60,188 nucleotides of DNA from contig CANPGB010000019.1 in assembly GCA_947573485.1 (NCBI GenBank), forward strand, positions 1-60,188. The letters are read 5' to 3'. Position 1 is the stretch's first letter, and every line of letters starts with the position of its first letter. The stretch is from an uncultured Porphyromonadaceae bacterium (GTDB lineage: Bacteria; Bacteroidota; Bacteroidia; Bacteroidales; Muribaculaceae). Under the pieces are notes generated by a model, which saw nothing but the letters and a program-made list of their open reading frames with translations, did not search any database and was not told the DNA's origin. Both the position numbers and the translations under genes were made by a program. Below, in pieces: positions 17,420-27,373 of this stretch.

Positions 17420-18475
17420 CTATTTCATACCCAACTTATCAAAGGTGCGCAGCCCTCTCAGATAGTACGACGAGAGTATTCCCACCCTCGACTCCGCGTC
17501 GGCACCTATGAGGTTGGTCGCGGGGTGCTCGGTGTAGTCGGCACGCATACGCGCGAAATCGCGGTGGGCACGCCACACGGCGCGGGCGTTGGCAAAATCA
17601 AGCGTCGCCACAAATTTCGCCCACGCTATGGTGTCGAGCAGGCGCCGCCGGAAGAGGAAAGGCGCGCGCACTCCGTCGGGCAGATTTTTATGCAGCATCA
17701 GCAGGTTGTTGCGGAAATTCAGATAGGTCTTGCGAGGATTCTCGGCAGGAAGCGAACCGCCCCCAAGGTGATACACCTTAGCAGCAGGAACGGCGGCAAG
17801 GCTATAGCCCGCAAGTCGCATGCGCCAGCAGAGGTCAATCTCTTCCATATGGGCGAAGAAGCGAGGGTCAAGACCTCCCACGGCAAGATAAACCTCGGGG
17901 CGTACCATCAGGCAAGCACCTGAGGCCCAGTGCACTTCGGTAGGGGTGTCGTACTGCCCCGTATCGGTCTCGCAAGTGCCGAAAATGCGCCCGCGGCAGT
18001 AAGGGTAACCGTTGCGGTCGAGGTAGCCCCCCGAGGCTCCGGCATACTCAAAGGTATCGCGATGCTTGTAAGCCAGCAGCTTGGGCTGGCATCCGGCACA
18101 TCGCGGATTAGCCTCCATATAGTTGTAGAGCGTACGGTCCCACCCCGGGGTCGTAGCCACATCGGAGTTGAGCAGCACCACATATTTATATTCAGAACCT
18201 ACCGCGGCAATGGCGCGGTTATAGCCCTCGGCGAATCCGTAATTCTCGGCAAAACGTATGAGCTCAACCTTCGGAGCGTCGGGTTCTGTAAGATAGTCAA
18301 GCGACCCGTCGGTGCTCCCGTTGTCGGCGACTATTATCCGCGACACTTCGGGGTCGGAAGTCGACACCACTTCAGGCAGAAACTCCCGCAGGAGCTTCTC
18401 GCCGTTCCAATTAAGAATTATCACCGCTACCGGAGGGGTAGCTCTACGGGTATTTTCCAGCGATTGTGTGTCCAT
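17420..18475 (-). CDS. Family 2 glycosyltransferase
   Basis: The 351-residue protein begins its catalytic domain with VAVIILNWNG and has the GT2 nucleotide-binding region IIVADNGSTDGSL. A later metal-binding area is visible around VLLNSDV. It resembles rhamnosyltransferase-type GT-A enzymes that extend cell-surface glycans. It is the last gene of the relA-led chain and overlaps the LpxL-like gene by 49 bases. The start MDTQSLEN is the only ATG near the domain, so the overlap is probably real. The sugar donor may be the dTDP-aminosugar made by its upstream neighbours; that is inference. Confidence 0.87.
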   Translation of the reverse strand: MDTQSLENTRRATPPVAVIILNWNGEKLLREFLPEVVSTSDPEVSRIIVADNGSTDGSLDYLTEPDAPKVELIRFAENYGFAEGYNRAIAAVGSEYKYVVLLNSDVATTPGWDRTLYNYMEANPRCAGCQPKLLAYKHRDTFEYAGASGGYLDRNGYPYCRGRIFGTCETDTGQYDTPTEVHWASGACLMVRPEVYLAVGGLDPRFFAHMEEIDLCWRMRLAGYSLAAVPAAKVYHLGGGSLPAENPRKTYLNFRNNLLMLHKNLPDGVRAPFLFRRRLLDTIAWAKFVATLDFANARAVWRAHRDFARMRADYTEHPATNLIGADAESRVGILSSYYLRGLRTFDKLGMK

Positions 18476-19332
18476 AGCCAGATAGGAGGATTTCGTTTAA
18501 TAGTAGCCTCAAGCATAGAGGCATAGCGCTTGGTGAGCTCGCCGGCGGGAAGTTCGGCGGGAGTGTCGCACAGCGGGCGGCAGGTAATGCGGTAATGGCC
18601 GCGCGATATTTTCTCGGTATCCCAGTATATTGCTGCATTGCCCAGGCGCCTGCACAGGGTTTCGGTACCGCTGATAAAAGCTGTGGGCCGACCAAGGAAG
18701 AGCAGCGGCACTGTTGGGTCGCCGTGGCTCGGCTTCTGGTCGCTCATAAAGCCGGTCACGGTGAGCACACCGCTGCGCTGGAGCTTGAATAGGTCGCGGA
18801 AAACAGTGGCCTTGGCAAAGGAGCGCGACCCGAACCGCGAGCGCACGCGCAGCATAAGGCGGTCAAAAACAGCCGACCGCAACGGGCGGTACACCTGGCA
18901 GAACTCCTCTACCCTACCCTCGGGGCGCGTGGCATGCAGCGTCACCGAAGGTGCCCACTCCCAGTTACCCGTGTGAGCGAAGTACACGGTCACTGAGCGC
19001 CCCGCAGCTATGTGCGAGTCTATAAGCCCCACGTTCTCGAACGTCATGCGCCGCTCTATCTCGGCATCGGATATGTGCAGCAGTTTCACCGTCTCCACTA
19101 TATAATCGGCAAAATTGCGGTAGAACTGCTTCTCTATGACAAGCCGCTCGGCGTCACTCTTTTCGGGGAAGCATGCGGCAAGGTTGCGGCGCACGAGTTT
19201 GCGACGGTAGCGCACTACCTTATATACCAAAAAGTAGAGAAAATCGGCAAAGACATAGAGCACACCGAAAGGCAAGAGGGCAAGCGCAGTAAGTATGCCC
19301 AACAGCACGCGGTAGCCAATTCCCTGCATCAT
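18427..19332 (-). CDS. Lipid A acyltransferase, LpxL/HtrB family
   Basis: The 301-residue protein has an N-terminal membrane anchor (about 8-35). The acyltransferase motif HTGNWE supplies the HX4E catalytic pair. It should transfer a secondary acyl chain to lipid A at the inner membrane. It overlaps mtaB by 4 bases at its start and the glycosyltransferase by 49 bases at its end, linking lipid A and glycan synthesis in one transcript. The acyl chain used cannot be read from sequence. Confidence 0.88.
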   Translation of the reverse strand: MMQGIGYRVLLGILTALALLPFGVLYVFADFLYFLVYKVVRYRRKLVRRNLAACFPEKSDAERLVIEKQFYRNFADYIVETVKLLHISDAEIERRMTFENVGLIDSHIAAGRSVTVYFAHTGNWEWAPSVTLHATRPEGRVEEFCQVYRPLRSAVFDRLMLRVRSRFGSRSFAKATVFRDLFKLQRSGVLTVTGFMSDQKPSHGDPTVPLLFLGRPTAFISGTETLCRRLGNAAIYWDTEKISRGHYRITCRPLCDTPAELPAGELTKRYASMLEATIKRNPPIWLWTHNRWKIPVELPLR

Positions 19333-20651
19333 AGGACTGGTATGGCTGTGAGTGTCTCGCCGTCGTCACAAAGCGACACGAGCTTCATCGGGCGCAGCGT
19401 GTTATCGTATTCGGGCGTAAGCTCGGTGGCCACACGCAGGTAGTTGTCGGTATAGCCCCCCAGGGGGTGACCGTCGCGCGAGTGTTCAAGCAGTACGGGG
19501 CGCGTAGTACCCACAAAACGGCTTGCAAAAGCTGCATGCTTCGCAGCGCTCAGGGCTATCATCTCGGCCGACCGCACGTGCTTCTCATGCTGCGACACCA
19601 CATGCTCAATCTGCAGGGCACGCGTGCCGGGGCGCTCTGAGTATGCGAATACGTGCAGATGCGATATATCGAGCCCGGCAATGAAGTCGTGCGACGCCCG
19701 GTAGCGCTCCTCGGTCTCACCTCGCGCACCCACAATAAGATCCACTCCGATAAATGCATCGGGAATAACGCGGCGTATGCGCTCTATCTTCGAGGCAAAT
19801 AGCGCCGTATCATAGCGGCGCCGCATAAGGGCAAGCACCTCATCGTTGCCGCTCTGCAGGGGTATATGGAAGTGCGGCATGAAGCGCTGCGAACCGGCCA
19901 CGAAGTCGATTATACTGTCGGTGAGCAGGTTAGGCTCTATCGAAGATATGCGGTAGCGCTCTATACCCTCCACGCGGTCGAGGGCGCGGCAGAGGTCCTC
20001 GAAATTATCGTCACGGCCATGACCGAAGTCACCGATATTCACGCCCGTAATCACAATTTCCTTACCGCCGCTGTCGGCCACGGCTTTTGCCTGATCCACA
20101 ATCTGTTCTATAGTGCCGGAGCGCGAGCGACCGCGGGCGGCAGGTATGGTGCAATAGGTACACCAATAGTCGCAACCGTCCTGAACTTTAAGGAAATAGC
20201 GTGTACGGTCGCCTCGCGAGCACGACGGCATAAAGTCGCGCAGCTCTTTGGCAGCAGGCACGGCAGGCGCCTGTTGACGACCCTCGAACCATGCCAACGC
20301 ATGATTAACAAGGGCGAGTTTATCGTTAACACCGGCCACCACGCCCACTCCGGGCAGAGCCGACACTTCTTCGGGCTTTAGCTGTGCATAGCAGCCCGTT
20401 ACGAGGATTAGTGCCTCGGGATAGCGGCGGTTGAACGAGCGTATGGCGCTCCGGCATTTGCGGTCGGCCTCGGCGGTAACGCTGCACGAGTTCACCACTA
20501 TTATGTCGGGCGCCTCTCCGTCGGCAACCGATGGGATACCCGCTTTGGCAAAGGTGTCGGCCACCGATGCCGTCTCGGCAAAATTCAGTTTGCAGCCGAA
20601 GGTATGATATTGAGCCTTGAGAGGCTTTGTGAAGACTGAGTCGTCGGTCAT
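19329..20651 (-). CDS. mtaB: tRNA t6A37 methylthiotransferase MtaB
   Basis: The 440-residue protein belongs to the MiaB/RimO/MtaB methylthiotransferases. The N-terminal cluster cysteines appear in FGCKLN, NSCSV and TGCYAQ. The radical SAM motif is CDYWCTYC, followed by TIPAARGRSRS. The C-terminal TRAM-like part is about 375-440. MtaB (YqeV) converts t6A to ms2t6A at position 37 of ANN-reading tRNAs. The FGCKLN signature favours MtaB over MiaB. It is a housekeeping enzyme placed between surface-polysaccharide genes, overlapping both neighbours by 4 bases. Confidence 0.9.
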   Translation of the reverse strand: MTDDSVFTKPLKAQYHTFGCKLNFAETASVADTFAKAGIPSVADGEAPDIIVVNSCSVTAEADRKCRSAIRSFNRRYPEALILVTGCYAQLKPEEVSALPGVGVVAGVNDKLALVNHALAWFEGRQQAPAVPAAKELRDFMPSCSRGDRTRYFLKVQDGCDYWCTYCTIPAARGRSRSGTIEQIVDQAKAVADSGGKEIVITGVNIGDFGHGRDDNFEDLCRALDRVEGIERYRISSIEPNLLTDSIIDFVAGSQRFMPHFHIPLQSGNDEVLALMRRRYDTALFASKIERIRRVIPDAFIGVDLIVGARGETEERYRASHDFIAGLDISHLHVFAYSERPGTRALQIEHVVSQHEKHVRSAEMIALSAAKHAAFASRFVGTTRPVLLEHSRDGHPLGGYTDNYLRVATELTPEYDNTLRPMKLVSLCDDGETLTAIPVL

Positions 20652-21781
20652 TGATTGAAGCGGTTGATAATTCCTGCAATAGCCCTCGCATCGGCCTCCG
20701 ACGTGCCCGATGATATGGGAATACTCACCACTCGTGAGGCAAGATACTCCGTTACAGGCAGTTGAAGCTCTGCAAAAGCGATGTAGCAGGGTTGTTTATG
20801 AGGCGGCACGGCATAGTGTATGTCTGTGCCAACTCCATTATCGGCAAGGTATTGGCGGAAAGCGTCGCGCTCCTCCACCGTCAGAACATATTGGTGCCAT
20901 ACCGCGCGGTCGGGGTCATCTACAAGTGGCTTATGCACAGCCGGATTGTCGATTTCGCTGTCATAGATTGCAGCCAGGCGTCGGCGGTGCGCGGTCTCAC
21001 GCTCGAGGTACGGCAGTTTGGCAAGGAGGAAGGCCGCCTGCACAGGGTCGAGGCGGCAGTTATATCCTTGATATATATTGTGATAGCGCGTATCCGAGCC
21101 GTAATTGGCAAGAGCCCTCACGGTGCGGGCGAGCTCTTCGTCATTGGTGGTCACGGCACCGGCGTCACCGAGCGCCCCGAGGTTCTTGGTCGGATAGAAG
21201 CTGAAGGCAGCGGCATCGCCGAGAGAGCCTGTGCGGGTGGTGCCGCGCGGCGAGGGGGTCGCTGCATCGGCGCCTATAGCCTGCGCGTTATCTTCCACAA
21301 TAATAAGGCCGTGGCGTGCGGCAAACGACGCCAAAGCCTCGTCATAGCAGGGTCGCCCATAGAGATGCACGGTGAGTATGGCTTTCACCGCCGGTGTCAT
21401 GGCAGCCTCGAGGCGCGAGGTATCAAGGTTATGCGTCAGCGCATCGGGCTCGACAAACACCGGGGTCAGCCCGCTGTCGGTAATCGCAAGCACAGAAGCT
21501 ATATAAGTGTTGGCCGGAACCATTACCGCATCGCCCTTGGAGAGGCGACCGAGCTCTATATATGACTTAAATATAAGTCGCAGAGCATCAAGACCATTGC
21601 TGACACCTACGGCATAAGCTGTGCCTGTATGTGCCGCGAGCGCGGCCTCAAAATCGGCACACTCGCCGCCGCCCACATAGCGCCCGGAGTCTATGACTCG
21701 TGCCGCAGCCTCTTTCAAGGCTCCGGCAAAAGGGGCATTGATTACCCCGAGGTCGAGAAAAGGATATTTCAACTCACTCAT
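20648..21781 (-). CDS. Sugar 3-aminotransferase, DegT/DnrJ/EryC1 family
   Basis: This PLP-dependent sugar aminotransferase has 377 residues from the ATG at 21781; an upstream GTG two codons earlier is less likely. VGVSNGLDALRL, VEDNAQAIGAD and FYPTKNLGALGDAG contain the expected Asp and PLP-lysine (K in PTKN). Next to fdtA it most likely acts as FdtB/QdtB, aminating C3 of a dTDP-3-keto-6-deoxyhexose. It overlaps the fdtA stop by 8 bases. An acetyltransferase (FdtC or QdtC) would normally finish the sugar, but none is encoded here. Confidence 0.87.
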   Translation of the reverse strand: MSELKYPFLDLGVINAPFAGALKEAAARVIDSGRYVGGGECADFEAALAAHTGTAYAVGVSNGLDALRLIFKSYIELGRLSKGDAVMVPANTYIASVLAITDSGLTPVFVEPDALTHNLDTSRLEAAMTPAVKAILTVHLYGRPCYDEALASFAARHGLIIVEDNAQAIGADAATPSPRGTTRTGSLGDAAAFSFYPTKNLGALGDAGAVTTNDEELARTVRALANYGSDTRYHNIYQGYNCRLDPVQAAFLLAKLPYLERETAHRRRLAAIYDSEIDNPAVHKPLVDDPDRAVWHQYVLTVEERDAFRQYLADNGVGTDIHYAVPPHKQPCYIAFAELQLPVTEYLASRVVSIPISSGTSEADARAIAGIINRFNQ

Positions 21782-22193
21782 CGACACCCGAAATTTTCAG
21801 AAAACGGTCCATATCGCGTATATAATCGTCCTCATCATAGATTGTCGATGCGAGAACCATGCACACCGAGCCCGACGAGAAATCGTCCATCGTCCGCCAG
21901 TAACCCGCAGGGATATACAGGCCTTGATACGGGCGGTTGAGTATGAAATGGCGCCACGAACGACCGTCGAAAATATTCACCCTGAAGCTGCCAGAGGTCG
22001 CCACAAGTATCTCCTGCCCCTCGATATGGGCATGCCCGCCGCGCGTTTCACCGGCAGGAACATCATATGTCCAGAACACGCGCTCTATGCGGAAAGGCAA
22101 CTGGCTGTCACCTGTCTGTATGAAAGTGAGGTTGCCGCGCGGGTCATAGATGCGCGGCAATTCCACGATTGCGGGATTAAGAGATTTTTCCAT
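21774..22193 (-). CDS. fdtA: dTDP-4-keto-6-deoxyglucose 3,4-ketoisomerase, FdtA/QdtA type
   Basis: The protein has 139 residues from the ATG at 22193; the TTG two codons upstream is less likely. It is a single-domain cupin of the WxcM/FdtA/QdtA family, with [26 protein letters not shown] and YIPAGYWR. It moves the keto group of dTDP-4-keto-6-deoxyglucose from C4 to C3, feeding the aminotransferase next door. The RmlA end overlaps its start by 17 bases. Whether the product has galacto (FdtA) or gluco (QdtA) configuration cannot be told by eye. Confidence 0.85.
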   Translation of the reverse strand: MEKSLNPAIVELPRIYDPRGNLTFIQTGDSQLPFRIERVFWTYDVPAGETRGGHAHIEGQEILVATSGSFRVNIFDGRSWRHFILNRPYQGLYIPAGYWRTMDDFSSGSVCMVLASTIYDEDDYIRDMDRFLKISGVDE

Positions 22194-23058
22194 TGGCAAG
22201 TTTTTTCAGGTATTGGCCGTAATGTGTTCCTATCATGGTGTCGGCTAACGCGGAGAGTTTCGCCGCATCGATGAATCCGCGGCGGAAAGCTATCTCTTCA
22301 AGGGCAGCCACAAGCAGCCCCTGGCGCTTCTGTATGGCCTCGATGAAAGCCGACGCTTCCATAAGCGAGTCGATAGTACCGGTATCGAGCCACGCGAAAC
22401 CGCGCCCGAAGCGCTGCACGCACAGCTGTCCGGCGTTCATATATGCCTCGTTCACAGATGTTATCTCAAGCTCGCCGCGGGCCGAGGGTTTTACGGCGGC
22501 GGCAACATCGGCAGCCCCCGCGGGGTAGAAGTAGAGCCCAACGACGGCAAGGTCGCTCTCGGGCACCGACGGCTTCTCGACGATTGACACGGGCGTGCCC
22601 GCGGCATCGAGGGTGACAACTCCGTAGCGCGAGGGGTCGTCGACAGGATAACCGAAAATCGTGGCGCAACCTGCCTCGGCGTCGGCACAGGCCTCGGCGA
22701 GCATGGAGCTGAAGCCCTGGCCATAGAAGATATTGTCGCCGAGCACGAGGCACACGGCATCATCGCCCACAAAATCGCGGCCTATAGTCAGTGCCTGCGC
22801 CAGGCCCTCGGGGTGAGGCTGGGGTGCGTATTCTATGGTGATACCGAAGCGGCTGCCGTCGCCCAACAGTCGCTCGAAAAGCGGCAGGTCGGCAGGGGTC
22901 GATATCAGTAGCACCTCGCGGATTCCGGCTAAAAGGAGCACCGACAGTGGGTAATAGATCATCGGCTTGTCGTAAACCGGAACAAGCTGTTTCGATATAC
23001 CCATCGTAATCGGATAAAGACGCGAGCCGGTGCCCCCGGCAAGTATTATTCCTTTCAT
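22177..23058 (-). CDS. rmlA: Glucose-1-phosphate thymidylyltransferase
   Basis: The 293-residue RmlA (RfbA) shows the nucleotidyltransferase N-terminus [16 protein letters not shown], then [16 protein letters not shown] and LGDNIFYG. It makes dTDP-glucose from dTTP and glucose-1-phosphate, the entry step to the aminosugar. Its length matches the family. It starts 2 bases after the rmlB stop and overlaps fdtA by 17 bases. Confidence 0.95.
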   Translation of the reverse strand: MKGIILAGGTGSRLYPITMGISKQLVPVYDKPMIYYPLSVLLLAGIREVLLISTPADLPLFERLLGDGSRFGITIEYAPQPHPEGLAQALTIGRDFVGDDAVCLVLGDNIFYGQGFSSMLAEACADAEAGCATIFGYPVDDPSRYGVVTLDAAGTPVSIVEKPSVPESDLAVVGLYFYPAGAADVAAAVKPSARGELEITSVNEAYMNAGQLCVQRFGRGFAWLDTGTIDSLMEASAFIEAIQKRQGLLVAALEEIAFRRGFIDAAKLSALADTMIGTHYGQYLKKLANGKIS

Positions 23059-23060
23059 AA

Positions 23061-24215
23061 TCAGCGGTTGGCGTACATTTCGCGGTAATACGAGCGGTAG
23101 CTGCCGTCAACTATATCGGCAAGCCACTTGCGGTTGGCAAGATACCACCGCACGGTGCTCCGCAGGCCTTCGGCAAAACTTACTTCGGGGCGCCAGCCGA
23201 GCTCTTCGATAGCCTTGGAGGCATCTATGGCATAGCGCAGGTCGTGACCGGGACGGTCGCCCACAAATCGAATCAAGCTTTCGTCAACACCCTCGTTATC
23301 ATCAAGTTCCGAGGCCATTATGGTTATAAGCTCTTTCACGAGGTCGATATTGAGGCGCTCGCTGTAGCCCCCGAAGTTATACACCTCGCCCGCGCGCCCC
23401 TTGCGGGCAGCGGCAAGCACTCCGCGGGCATGGTCGGTCACATAAATCCAGTCGCGCACGTTCAGGCCACGACCATACACAGGCAACTCCTTGCGGTCAA
23501 GGATATTATTGATCATCAGCGGTATGAGCTTCTCGGGATATTGGTAGGGGCCGTAGTTGTTGCTGCAGCGTGTGACTGTCACGGGGAGCCCGAAAGAGTG
23601 ACCGTAGGCAAGCACCATAAGGTCGGCCGAGGTCTTCGACGCCGAGTAAGGCGACGATGGGCAAAGGGGAGAGCTCTCGCTGAAATAGGTGCTGCCGTAG
23701 GTTACGCCTCCTTCGTTCCGGCCAAGGCGTGCCACGGTGGCAGGGGGCAGTGGCGCACCCTCGGGGATGTCGAGGGGCAGCTGACCGTAAACTTCATCGG
23801 TGCTCACCTGCACATATTTTTTGAGCGAGGGCTCTTCTCCGGCGGCAAGCTGGGCCTTGCGCTGAGCCACCGCGCAGTCGAGCAGGTTGAGCGTACCCTC
23901 CACATTGGTGCGCACAAAAGGCCGCGAGTCGGTAAGGCTGCGGTCCACATGTGTCTCGGCGGCGAAGTTTATTATATAATCGGGGCGATGCTCGGCAAGT
24001 ATACGGTTCACGAGCTCACGGTCGGCGATGTCGCCTTTCACAAACTCTATGGCGCCTTCTTCAAGCTCTCGGGCCAGCGATGCAAGATTACCGCAATACG
24101 TAAGGGCATCGAGCACCACAACGCGCGCAGCAGGCTCGGTGGCAAGGAGATGCTTCACAAAGTTCACACCGATAAAACCGGCACCACCGGTCACAAGAAA
24201 GCACTCTTTCATCAT
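23061..24215 (-). CDS. rmlB: dTDP-glucose 4,6-dehydratase
   Basis: The 384-residue extended short-chain dehydrogenase has the NAD site [12 protein letters not shown], the active-site region STDEVYG, and [10 protein letters not shown] supplying Tyr and Lys. It converts dTDP-glucose to dTDP-4-keto-6-deoxyglucose, the substrate of FdtA. It overlaps the lipoprotein gene by 4 bases. rmlC and rmlD are absent here, so rhamnose is not the evident product of this cluster. Confidence 0.95.
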   Translation of the reverse strand: MMKECFLVTGGAGFIGVNFVKHLLATEPAARVVVLDALTYCGNLASLARELEEGAIEFVKGDIADRELVNRILAEHRPDYIINFAAETHVDRSLTDSRPFVRTNVEGTLNLLDCAVAQRKAQLAAGEEPSLKKYVQVSTDEVYGQLPLDIPEGAPLPPATVARLGRNEGGVTYGSTYFSESSPLCPSSPYSASKTSADLMVLAYGHSFGLPVTVTRCSNNYGPYQYPEKLIPLMINNILDRKELPVYGRGLNVRDWIYVTDHARGVLAAARKGRAGEVYNFGGYSERLNIDLVKELITIMASELDDNEGVDESLIRFVGDRPGHDLRYAIDASKAIEELGWRPEVSFAEGLRSTVRWYLANRKWLADIVDGSYRSYYREMYANR

Positions 24216-25048
24216 TTGCTCTCGGTGGAGGGTTGGGGCAGATTGGCGAGCTGGTCGCGGGCGGTGGCGAGCATACGCTCATATTTCTCGCGACGGAGAG
24301 AGGCAAGGCGCTGCGCCTGAAGTGCCTCGCTATACTGGTAGCAGTCAACGAGCTGCGACCGCAGTTTATCGTCGATTTTCACGGTAGCGTTGCCTTTGCT
24401 GCCGCGGAGTATGAGTTTCGAGGTTCCGGGGTGCTGCTGCAGCCACTCCCCTACTCCTTCGAGTTCCTCGGGGTTGAACGACGCCGACTCCGACCCCTCG
24501 ACCTTCACAAGACGCGAGGGAGAGATTGCCGACGAGGAAACCGACGTGGCGCCGTCCACAAACTCTATAGAGTTAAGCCCTATCGACTTGCCCTGCACAT
24601 TGGCTACGATATAGAAAAAGCCTTTCTCCGACACTCGTGGCTGTATGCCCGTGGCAGTCATCACCTTCTCGGGTGCGTTCTTGGGTATGAAATAGCTCTC
24701 CAGACCAACGCTGCTCTCCACGCGGCGGAAGCGGTCGTTCCACGCCTCGCGGTCTATTGTCGTGCGGGCAAGGTTGGCGTCGGCAACCTGGATGCTGTCA
24801 ATGGCTATGCCCTCTATGGCCTGTGCACGCAGGCGCAGGGCCGAGCGGCGGAGTTCGGTCTGCGCGGGGTAGCGCGAGTTAAGCGTGTCGAGCAGGGTTA
24901 TGGCACCCGCGTAATTATGGTTTTCGAGAGCGGCCTCGCTTTGGGCCACAAGCTCGGCGGCAGCCTCTCGCTCGCCGTCGCCGCACGAGGCCATGGCAAG
25001 AAGCACGAGGGCTGCACCTATGAGTCGTTTACTTGTTTCTATGAACAT
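24212..25048 (-). CDS. Putative lipoprotein, unknown function
   Basis: The protein has 278 residues from the ATG at 25048; a GTG three codons upstream is possible. The N-terminus RLIGAALVLLAMASC is a lipoprotein signal with Cys as the likely lipidated residue. A helical segment with a TPR-like look (about 25-75) is followed by a beta-rich domain, and the C-terminus is helical. I recognise no named family. It overlaps the relA end by 20 bases and rmlB by 4 bases, so it belongs to the same transcript. A periplasmic or outer-membrane position is inferred from the signal. Confidence 0.75.
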   Translation of the reverse strand: MFIETSKRLIGAALVLLAMASCGDGEREAAAELVAQSEAALENHNYAGAITLLDTLNSRYPAQTELRRSALRLRAQAIEGIAIDSIQVADANLARTTIDREAWNDRFRRVESSVGLESYFIPKNAPEKVMTATGIQPRVSEKGFFYIVANVQGKSIGLNSIEFVDGATSVSSSAISPSRLVKVEGSESASFNPEELEGVGEWLQQHPGTSKLILRGSKGNATVKIDDKLRSQLVDCYQYSEALQAQRLASLRREKYERMLATARDQLANLPQPSTESK

Positions 25049-27251
25049 TTTTAACACCTTTTACAGTAGCGATTTTCTTGATGAGCTGGTCAAGCGCGGC
25101 GGTGTCGGAAACCCCGACAACGAGCACGCCCTGGAAGAGCCCGTCGTTCGAATCAATAGATATACTGCGCAAAGATACGGATTTTTCTTTATTTATAATA
25201 GAGGTGATGTTCGTTACGATGCCTATATCGTCTTTACCGACAACTCGGATAGCGGCGGCAAAATCCGCTCCCTTGTTGCCGCTCCACCGCGTGCGTATCA
25301 GGCGGTAGGGATATTTGCGCCGTATGTCGCCGGCGTTAGGGCAGTCGGTACGGTGAATCTTGATAACGCCCTCCGACGACACAAAGCCGAAAACATCATC
25401 GCCGTAAATGGGGTTGCAGCACTTGGCAAGGCGGTAGTTTATACCCTTGATATTATCGCCGATAACAACCACGTCGGAGTTCCCGCTCTCGGCGGCAGCC
25501 TCCTCCTCGCCCGGCTGCAGGGTGTAGCTCGCCGCCGACACGCGCTCGCCGCCCTCGTCGCCCTTGAGCTGGCGGGAGAGGCACTCCAGATAGGTGTCAA
25601 CAACGTCGTTAACCTCGAGCTCGCCGCTACCCAAGGCACTGAAAAAGGCTATGTTGGTCTTATACCCCATGCGGGTGATGGTGCGCGACATATTGGCCTC
25701 GTCGTACTCCATTTTACGGTTCTTGAACCGCCGCTGCAGCAACTCCTTGCCCACATCGGCGCTGCGGTTCTCGTTCTCCTTGAGCACGGCGCGTATCTTG
25801 TTGCGAGCCTTCGAGGTAACGACTATCGACAGCCAGTCGCGGTTGGGCTCCTGCTGTGGCGAGGTAAGAATCTCAACGGTGTCGCCGCTGGCAAGACGGT
25901 AGTTGAGCTTGCGGTTGCGCCCGTTAACCTTGCCGCCAACGCAGCGAGTGCCTATCTTGGTGTGTATATTGAACGCGAAGTCAAGAAGCGTGGCGCCCTG
26001 CGGCAGCTTATAGAGGTCGCCGCGCGGGGTGAACACAAACACCTCGTGGGCATATACGTCCATTTTGAAATTGCGCATAAGCTCCATGGGGCCGGTATGC
26101 GCCGTCTCAAGTATGTCGCGCACATTGGCCATCCATGTGTCGAGGTTGTTCTCGCTCTTTATGCCCTTGTACTTCCAGTGTGCGGCAAGGCCTTTCTCAG
26201 CAATGGCGTCCATACGCCGGGTGCGTATCTGCACCTCAACCCAACGCTCGCCGGGGCCGTAGACGGTGATGTGCAGACTCTCGTAACCGTTGCTTTTGGG
26301 TATGCTCAGCCAATCTTTGAGGCGTCCCGGATTGGGGCGGTACATATCGGTAACAATCGAGTAGGCGAGCCAGCACTCGGGCTTCTCGCGCTCAGGCGGA
26401 CAGTCGATTACTATTCTGATTGCAAAGAGGTCGTAGATGTCGTCAACAGTGTTGTGCTGCTTCTTCATCTTGTTCCATATCGAATAAATCGACTTCGTGC
26501 GACCTTTTATCTCAAAATTCAGACCCTCGGCCTCGAGCTTTTCTTTAACAGGAGCTATGAACTCGGCTATATACTGGTCGCGCTTAACCTTGGTCTCCTT
26601 AAGCTCGCGGGCTATGCGCGAATACATCTCGCGGTTGCTGTATTTCAGCGACATATCCTCAAGCTCACTCTTTATGGCATAGAGGCCCAGGCGGTGTGCA
26701 AGAGGGGCATAGAGGTAGTTCACCTCATAGGCCGTCTCCTTCACAAGGTTCTCGTTGGGGTGGTGGTTGATAGCGCGCATGAGAGCCAAACGGTCAACTA
26801 TCATTATGATTATCACCCTTATATCTTCGGCAAAAGTGAGCAGAAGCTTGCGGAAATTATCGCTCTCCACGGCGGCGCTGCGGCTATAGAGCCCCGCAAC
26901 CTTGTCGATACCGCGCACAAGGGCGGCAACATCATCGCCCCACATTTTCTTCACCTGATCTTCAGCCAGGTGACCGGTGCGGCTTATCGGCGACAGCAGC
27001 ACGGCAAGCACCATATTCGGGTCGGGGTCTACACTCCGGCACAGCGTCTCAGCCGTCTCCACAGCACGCAGAACGCCGTTGAACCCGAAACGGTCGCGCG
27101 TAAAAGCTCCCGCCTCAACAGACGAGGCAAGCGCTCTGCGCACAGCCTTACGCGCCTCGGCATCAACTCGCTCGCCAAGGTGTCCGAGCAAACTCCGGTG
27201 CAACTGCCGCAACCTCTGAAGCTCGTCGTCTTTGAAAAATTTTTCTTCCAT
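25029..27251 (-). CDS. relA: RelA/SpoT-family (p)ppGpp synthetase with degenerate hydrolase domain
   Basis: The 740-residue long RSH protein has the order HD-like domain, synthetase, TGS, zinc-finger region and ACT. The synthetase keeps DDIYDLFAIRIVID and LKDWLSIPKSNGYESLH, so it should make (p)ppGpp. The hydrolase domain has lost its signature: the HDxxED position reads SPISRTGH, and the later motif reads IVDRLALMR with no RLHN. It is therefore RelA-like, synthesis only. TGS is near 400-460 (VFVFTPRGDLYKLP), with a Cys pair near 610 (LAKCCNP). It is the first gene of a nine-gene chain with surface-sugar genes. Confidence 0.93.
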   Translation of the reverse strand: MEEKFFKDDELQRLRQLHRSLLGHLGERVDAEARKAVRRALASSVEAGAFTRDRFGFNGVLRAVETAETLCRSVDPDPNMVLAVLLSPISRTGHLAEDQVKKMWGDDVAALVRGIDKVAGLYSRSAAVESDNFRKLLLTFAEDIRVIIIMIVDRLALMRAINHHPNENLVKETAYEVNYLYAPLAHRLGLYAIKSELEDMSLKYSNREMYSRIARELKETKVKRDQYIAEFIAPVKEKLEAEGLNFEIKGRTKSIYSIWNKMKKQHNTVDDIYDLFAIRIVIDCPPEREKPECWLAYSIVTDMYRPNPGRLKDWLSIPKSNGYESLHITVYGPGERWVEVQIRTRRMDAIAEKGLAAHWKYKGIKSENNLDTWMANVRDILETAHTGPMELMRNFKMDVYAHEVFVFTPRGDLYKLPQGATLLDFAFNIHTKIGTRCVGGKVNGRNRKLNYRLASGDTVEILTSPQQEPNRDWLSIVVTSKARNKIRAVLKENENRSADVGKELLQRRFKNRKMEYDEANMSRTITRMGYKTNIAFFSALGSGELEVNDVVDTYLECLSRQLKGDEGGERVSAASYTLQPGEEEAAAESGNSDVVVIGDNIKGINYRLAKCCNPIYGDDVFGFVSSEGVIKIHRTDCPNAGDIRRKYPYRLIRTRWSGNKGADFAAAIRVVGKDDIGIVTNITSIINKEKSVSLRSISIDSNDGLFQGVLVVGVSDTAALDQLIKKIATVKGVKNVHRNK

Positions 27252-27273
27252 ACTATATGTAACGCTTCTGTTG

Positions 27274-27308
27274 CAAAATTAATAAAAAAAACACGATTCC
27301 AAGCCCTC
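27274..27308 (-). promoter_or_regulatory. Promoter of relA and the downstream chain
   Basis: TAATTTTG (complement of 27274-27281) is a good -7 box 23 bases upstream of the relA ATG. A CTTG lies 18 bases further up, within a 13-mer (27296-27308) also found upstream of the 28799-30331 gene at the same distance from its -7 box. Confidence 0.6.
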
Positions 27309-27314
27309 CGATAT

Positions 27315-27373
27315 AAAAAAGACCGGACGCGCAGGACTGCCCCGATAATTATGGGACTCTCCTGCACGTCCGG
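27315..27373 (-). terminator. Terminator after the Sel1-repeat gene
   Basis: Arms at 27323-27336 and 27360-27373 pair at 13 of 14 positions. A T run follows on the minus strand (complement of 27315-27320). Confidence 0.65.
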
